A DNA stretch of 64,000 nucleotides, taken from assembly GCA_948474755.1 (NCBI GenBank), contig CAOLHI010000355.1, forward strand, positions 496,001-560,000, written 5' to 3'. Position 1 is the stretch's first letter, and each line of letters opens with the position of its first letter. Both the position numbers and the translations under genes were made by a program. Under the pieces are notes generated by a model. The model saw nothing but the letters and a program-made list of their open reading frames with translations, did not search any database and was not told where the DNA came from. Positions 57,723 through 64,000 of the stretch are shown piece by piece. Origin of the DNA: Ctenosaura bakeri. Lineage: Eukaryota; Chordata; Lepidosauria; Squamata; Iguanidae.

Positions 57723-58764
57723 ACCTGTGCTGCCTCCCTCCTCAACAGGTTCAATGCTGCATAGAGAAGCGTAGGTAGAAGCAAACTCTGCAAGCTTTGC
57801 TCCTTCTTCCCCTTTTGCTTGTGAGGAAGAAGCAGAGAATACGAAACTGGATTCTCAACCAAAGAAACTCCACTTGGCATTTTGGCTGGGGACCTGAGTG
57901 TATTGGGACAGGACAGGATTAAGATGCAAAACACTACCTAATAACAGCAAATCACCACATCATAGCACATGAACTCCACAGAAGAAGACTAGAATATAAT
58001 ATGGAGTGTGGTATGGTGCTAGTATCTCTCTGGCTTCAAGTTTCAAAAACAAGGGAGAATTCTAGTGAGAGGAACTATGGAAAAGTCATACTTTGCACAA
58101 AAATTGAGCATTATGCACAGAACAATCTGGCCATACAATACTCACAGCAGCTCCCCATCTCTTCTTTGCCTTAAACTACAACGCCAAATCCCCACTCGAC
58201 TCCAACACATAGGGGTGCATTTCAACAGCACGTTTCATATCGTTAAGCAAGGGAAATGAGCAACTATTTTGCAAAGCAGAATTGCTACAGATGTCTCCCA
58301 TGTACAAAAATCCTTGGTATACATCTTCCATATACAGGAGGCTATCATTGTGAGAGCTGGATTTCAGACAAGGTACACTGAAGGTGGAAGTGTGCTGTCT
58401 TATTTGGGGATAATAGTAGTATAAATCCTCAAATGAACCTTGAGGGCATTTAGACTGACCCTGCAGTTGGTGTCACACAAGGGGGGCAGGAGAAAGTCCT
58501 TATGTGTGCAATGAACACTGTGGAAAGCTTCACATCTGGTGGGTTAAGTGTAAAAACCCCATATTTGGCCACACTGGTGGAACTGCCTGAGAGAAATCCT
58601 CACAGTTGGTGACACTGGTATGATTGTCAGAGTGGAAAGTACCACACATCTTGTATAAAGTGGTGGGATAAAAGGTGGAACCCTCACAAAAAGTACTGAA
58701 ACCCCCATATTTGGTGTAGACAGAAGTGGGATACAAACTGAGATACCCACGCAACCATTTCAAA

Positions 58765-59481
58765 TAAGGCCATTTCTGCACGAGGTTGATACATTGTAGC
58801 AGTGTTGAATTCTTACCCTCCGGTCTGCATGTTGTATTGTTTTCCTTGTGGTTCTGCATGTTTTCAGCTCCTGGAATGGTTCACTGCGATGCAAAACTGC
58901 TGTATGTGAAAACTGGAAGAACTCTAGTGTAAATCTCCCAAACCGGTTCTGCTTCAGTTTTCATCTACATGCAGAAGCGTAGCATCGATTCACATCGCAG
59001 AAGTGGCCGACTATGGGCATTCCCAGGCTGTCCCTTCTGCCATTTTCGTCCCTATCTCTCTCTGCCTATCAAAGGACAGGCTGCTGTCATTATTGTCTTC
59101 CTGTGTTTAACTGACAGCAGGAAGAGAGTGGATCTGGTAATGACTGTTAAAACGTGTTTTTCCCACATATCAACAAACATACATTCCTATGCACAAACGT
59201 AGCAACACAGAAATGTGTTAAAAATGTGTGTGCGTGTTTTAAAAAACAGACCAATCAGCGATGGTGGGGCAGGGTGAGGTAGGGGAATGGAAGTGGCCAG
59301 GGACTTGCTGTTGTGGATGCAGCAACTGCTGTTCTCCACAGTAGTACGAAGTAAATGGGTTGGGGGACTGCAGACAGCACAGTTTCTGAATTTCTGAATT
59401 CAGTTTCTGAACTGGAGTATAAAAACACCGCTCATGACATGCAGTGAACTGCTCCTCCTCTCTTGTGCGGAAATGGCCTAA
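58765..59481. mobile_element. Harbinger-like TIR element, 711 bp, TAA duplication
   Basis: The element spans 58768-59478. It starts GGCCATTTCTGCACGAG and ends CTTGTGCGGAAATGGCC (15 of 17 paired). TAA flanks both sides (58765-58767, 59479-59481). The ends match those of 23864-24351 and of the foldback MITEs. A (TTTCTGAA) duplication lies near 59390. No transposase frame. Confidence 0.85.
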
Positions 59482-60892
59482 ATGAAATCAGAGCTTCAGC
59501 AGCCATTCGTTGACATGGCAGTCAGACATTCTAAACTGAACTTTTATAGGGACTTTGGAAATTACTTATCTTCTTAACAAATGGTCAAACCCAGCTCCTC
59601 CCCACTCAAAATTTGGGTTTATTATTACAGTGTAATTAGTTCCAAATTCTGATCTGAATAAATCCACCATGCTTGATAAGTCAGCTATGTGATCACAAGG
59701 TCCAGAAGAAGGTGGGTGCGCTTCTATTTCAAATGTTACATAAGTATAAAACACAAACAAAGAAACATATGTCTTTAACAATTGTTGAAAAACTCTTAAG
59801 ACTACAAACTATAATGCACTATGTGTGTTTGTAAAAACACCCAAGCCTTTAACTCCATTAAAACCATTGATAATGTTGAATTAACCGAAAAAGAATAAGC
59901 TAAAATTCCAACTTTGTTGCTGGATATTTAAAAATCCACTGTTAAGGACCAAGATGACAGAACTGACAGAATGCATTAGGTCTGTTCTCAACAATTGTCT
60001 TGATAAACAAGATTTTCTCCATCCTATAGAAGAAAAGTAAACTCCTGTCGCAGAGACAAAGATGGATAAAATGGCATTCCTTGGTTTTGATACTGGATTA
60101 TCTGGAGCCACTGCACTTAGTTGTGTTTTTATAAAGGTGGTTCTATACTGTAATAGGTACCAAGGGCTTCCTGCTGGTTCCAGACTAATCAATACTTGGA
60201 CATTAAATTTAGTCACCTTTCCTTGGGCTATTCAGTTAAAAAAGGTAATAGTTGCTTACTGCAGATATTTCATAACAAAGAGTTATACCACAATTGTACC
60301 TCATGTAAGTTTACATTCAGTATAACACTTTCATCATGATTGTTTGGTATATATCATGAAGCATGCAGTGAAAAGGCTAACATTGTGGGCACTGTGTTTT
60401 TGCATAATTTTTGCAAAATGTGAATCTTAGAACTGTACCAGCCAGATCAATTTGTTTGCTCTCCTGGATGTGCAAATCGTAACCACAAAATGTCTCCTGC
60501 AAATTATTATGCTTTGGTATACACAGCTGTACAATTCCTTATTCATCGTCTGGTTTCTTAGGCAAACAAATCACACCAGACACAATCCAAACATGCACCA
60601 AAGAACAGGAAATATTTTCTAAAAACCACTGAAAGTTGATGACACATACAAGTGTTTAATATGAAGACACAGGTTCTAAAGAGACAGATTTCTCTATGTC
60701 AATGTATAGAACAGCATGTAAGATTGGAGAGAAATCCTTTAAATAACCATGACCTTTGTCCTGTCTTCTTCGTCGCAAAGGAGAGATTTGTCCAATTTCT
60801 TTTGTTTTTAACATCAGAAATTTAGCACAAATACTGACCATACTGACAACTTTTTAAAATGCAAAAGAAACAGATGGGTTTGCAGTTCTTAC

Positions 60893-61014
60893 TGAGCTTC
60901 TGTTCTTCTCCTCTTTTCTCTTTGTGCAAGACGCTTTGTGTAATTGCAGAGATAAAAGCCCACTTTACAAGTACAGAAGTATGCGATCTGCTTCTCCATG
61001 GTAATTTCCAGCCA
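60893..61014 (-). other. weak candidate exon, unassigned
   Basis: On the minus strand a pyrimidine-rich stretch and TTTTTCAG acceptor precede 122 bp that are open in one frame, followed by a strong GTAAGA donor. The frame contains a Met in excellent start context (ACCATGG), then MEKQIAYFCTC and a basic stretch RLAQREKRRR. I do not recognise the protein. It would end in phase 2, and joining it to exon A (which needs phase 1) runs into a stop, so it is not a coding first exon for B4GALNT3 in that frame. It could be a non-coding 5' exon, an exon of a neighbouring gene, or chance. Confidence 0.25.
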
Positions 61015-63906
61015 CTGAAAAAGTTGTTTTAATATTCCAAGGAAGTGCAACTACTGGAATGTTACTTATTTAAATCATAATGTTAAAATCTATTGTTGGA
61101 TATTTGTGGGAATCTGATTTTAGATTGGAAATGTCTCGGGTTGACACTGGCAAAACCATTTTCTTCTTTTTCATGATATAAATACCCTAACGGTTCCTCC
61201 CTTGGTTGCTGTCAAAGAAAATGAAAGGATTCCCTTTAGTTACTTAGAATGAAAATTATATAGTGCTGTGACTGGGAAGGCAGTGCCATTATCTAGCCAG
61301 ACAGATGCATGTTGAACACAGGAATAAATCTGTACATACTACTTCTTATGTATAATAATTGCCTCCACAGCAACACTTCAGTAATGATTTCTGTCTGGAG
61401 GCGTACAAATTAACAATGTCGCATCTATACTAGCCATCTATGTGCATTCTTCAGAACCTGTAAACAAGTTCCTAGTTTTCTGTCTGTTTCTGCTGACTTC
61501 TCTCACTCACAATTTAGTATCATCAGTTATTGTGGTCATCTTTCTTTGTATCTCAGTTGTGATTTCTCTTAAGAGAAACTGGGTAAGTTGGAGAATTACT
61601 ATTAAGACATTCCTTTACTATTAAATTCGAAGAGAACTTAGGTTTTTTAAAAAATCAAGAAAAAGTTCTCTATATGCCCTCCACTTTTTGAGTCTTTCTG
61701 GTATGTACTGCAGTCAATTTTTAAAGCTTTCCACTGTAACCTAAGGAACAAAATTTTACATTTGAAAAATGAAATGCTCATAATTTCCTTGCAAGTTTGA
61801 CGACTGATGGCTCAAAAAGGAAATAAAGTTGGCAAGGTCTGTCACTTTAACTAGAAGTGCCCAGTAATGTTGGTTATATACGAGCAATCTATCAGACACT
61901 GAAATCTATTGCTGGCGACTATTAGTGCCAGTGAAGGCTTACAGACCCCATAAAAGTCTTTCTTCAACTGTCTAATGTTGAATCTTCGTCTACTTTCTTG
62001 TCTTGTTTTACTCGACTTTAATATATTTAAGCATAACAGCTTCTTTCAACAACGAACAAATACATATTCATTTAAAAAAACAAAACAAGTTTAACACAAA
62101 CTTCTTGAGCCAAAGTGAGGTAAACTGGCTTCCTTTAAAGTCCCACAGCACATTACTGGCCAAGCCAAATAAAGATCATTGGGATTGCAGGCCCCCATCT
62201 TGTGCTCTGACTAGGGGACCACACCCATGCTCTAGCTGCCATCAGTAAGGCTGGCTCTAATTTAAAGGCCTGCATGGCTGGTTTTCTGACAAAAAGAAAG
62301 GAATTATGGAGGGTAGCAAAATTAAAGTTTAAAAAAGGCTACAGTAATCTTTGGGACTGAGGAGCTGGAATGAGTGCATATGTTTTTGTTCAAGGCTGTG
62401 TGTTAATGCATAGAATTAGCTTTAAATACATATAGCAGACAGCCTACACATAATTATGATTCAATAGGTTTAATGCAGCCCACATACGGCACCCCACCAG
62501 CAGCTCAGTAACTGTTGCCTACTTGAGATCACAATAGCAGCAGCAACAACAGCAAACACAAGTAGTGGGGGTGTTTCAGTCAACCTTCTGACAAGCCACA
62601 ATACTTGACTGCTTGGCTGTGTTCAGTTGGCAAGGCCTCATAACATAATATCTATGACACACTAGCTGGCTTACAAGATGGGGAAGGAAAAAAAGATGTT
62701 GCTCATGGGGACTTTATGAACAAAAGTAGAAAAGAGGGCCCCTTAAGCATCTGTAACTAAATATTATAAGGAGATAAAGTATATGAAATTAGGCAAACCA
62801 CACGTTACATGCAAGATGCTTAACTGGATCACTCCCTTTTAAAACAAAGATGGAAGTAGCTGGGAGGTGGTGGTATGTGTTTGCCTATGGAGGGATAGAG
62901 ACAGAGAGAGAGAGGATCCGAACTGGGCTAAAACACTGAGGGAGGGGAACTAGCTCTTCCTCCTTGCAACATTTCCTTATTTCAAATCTCTCCCTGAAGC
63001 TGCTGCTGCTCTCCCCATGCTGCTCAGTGTGACACAGGTATCCATATTCTCTTGGGGGCTCTTTGCATTTTATTCTTCCAAATGGCTGGAAGTTCAGGGC
63101 AGTCTTTGTAAGCTTTTACTCTTGTGTCAGGTTTCATTCAGGAAAGCCCTATAACATTCCACACATAATTGTATCAGCTGCCCTCCTGCATAGTTAAAGA
63201 GCTCAGTGGAGAAGGCATTTACTCCATGCTATGCAAGACAGATATAGCTTGGCCATTCCACTATAAACACAAGACCACTACCACTACCACAGCAGCAATT
63301 TGAGACTTTTCTTCATGCCTTTGAGAATGGCACCCTTTCCCCCAACACTGTAAATAATTGGAATACAGAGGACTCAGGGAACCTGGAGCATTCTGAAAGG
63401 AAATCTGATGTCGTTTTCCCTTTCAGTATTGCCAAGGCCTGGCTGGATCAGACACATAGCACTTGGCAAGAAACGCCTCATCTAAATTTATCACCCAGCT
63501 CTCCTCCCAGGCAGCTTAAATGCTTTGGGAAGCTAGGCAATGTGAGGTAATGATCAGGAGAGATTCTTTCTGTCTTTACACAGCCCACAAGGCCACATAC
63601 TGCCAGCTAAATATAAACCTGCTGCCACAACCACATAGGAAGGAAACAAGCTTTCATTCTGTAGCTTGAAGGAGTTTTCAGGATCATTTCACACGTCACA
63701 CAGCATCTAACCTAGGTTAGCCACTGAGCATACATGTTGCAACAGAACCACTGACTTTTGGTTCTTGCTTGTTAGAACAGCAATAACTTAGTGGTCTTGG
63801 TTTGGACGAGACATTAAACAAACCAGAGTTGGGGGCTTCCTGGTTTCACTGGTTGCTCAAAGTAACAAGAAGAAACCATGAGGCAGTGTACACCAGCACA
63901 CTTTGG

Positions 63907-64000
63907 GGCCCATTCGCACTACAGAATTATAGCACTATTGTTCCACTTTATCTACTATGGTTCCATCCTACAGAATTCTGGGAGTGGCAGTTTTGGGATG
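63907..64000. mobile_element. Harbinger-like foldback MITE, left half
   Basis: GGCCCATTCGCACTACAGAA, then TAGCACTATTGTTCCACTTT and ACAGAATTCTGGGAG, matches the left arm of the family. It runs off the right edge. Confidence 0.75.

Larger units (their letters stand above)
28823..64000 (-). other. probable first intron of B4GALNT3 (partial)
   Basis: No exon with a start codon plus hydrophobic anchor, and no CpG-rich promoter-like block, is visible upstream of exon A. I therefore infer that this whole stretch is intron 1, possibly with intergenic sequence at the far end. Its repeats are listed separately. Larger stretches with nothing recognised are 28823-29440, 30140-30570, 32509-35526, 35640-36720, 37135-38140, 38900-39540, 41002-41540, 45265-47360, 48670-53010, 54870-56610, 57725-58765 and 59480-63905, apart from a weak exon candidate at 60893-61014. 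Confidence 0.55.

Overview
The window looks like nuclear DNA from a squamate reptile, probably a lizard. It is AT-rich and intron-like, and it carries the retroposon mix I associate with squamates: CR1, L2, RTE/BovB-like and L1 LINEs, tRNA-derived SINEs ending in CAA repeats, a 5S rRNA-derived SINE, and several families of short inverted-repeat DNA transposons. There is no prokaryotic-style gene organisation. I found no endogenous virus, CRISPR array, tRNA gene or rRNA gene. Species and repeat-family names are inferences made without database searches.

One host gene crosses the window on the minus strand. Six short exons have consensus splice sites and join in phase: 28719-28822, 13191-13286, 9075-9165, 7036-7136, 3731-3798 and 2836-2914, in transcript order (called exons A to F). 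They encode about 179 continuous residues of the stem and PA14 region of a beta-1,4-N-acetylgalactosaminyltransferase, most likely B4GALNT3. The first exon (cytoplasmic tail and membrane anchor) is not visible, so it probably lies beyond 64000. The catalytic half should lie left of position 1. Everything from 28823 to 64000 is therefore probably the large first intron.

Layout by region. 1-2835: intron after exon F, with an old CR1 and SINE pieces. 2836-7136: exons F, E and D, with a 0.9-kb minisatellite and a young CR1 3' fragment between D and E. 7137-13286: exons C and B, a 2.5-kb L1 with a perfect 17-bp target-site duplication, and foldback MITEs, one of them only 58 bp from the exon B splice donor. 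13287-28718: a 15-kb intron with CR1, L2, BovB and SINE copies and a 488-bp inverted-repeat element flanked by TTA. 28823-64000: probable intron 1, with BovB and L2 remnants, several MITE families, a nested transposon pair (47970-48668), and a CR1 whose endonuclease-reverse transcriptase frame is open for 911 codons (42054-44789).

The main points for follow-up are: the open CR1 and a second 0.8-kb CR1 copy that reads identical to its 3' end; a multi-copy inverted-repeat transposon family with 3-bp TTA/TAA/CTA duplications; the nested insertion; and an exon of the glycosyltransferase that I expected from mammalian orthologues but did not find.
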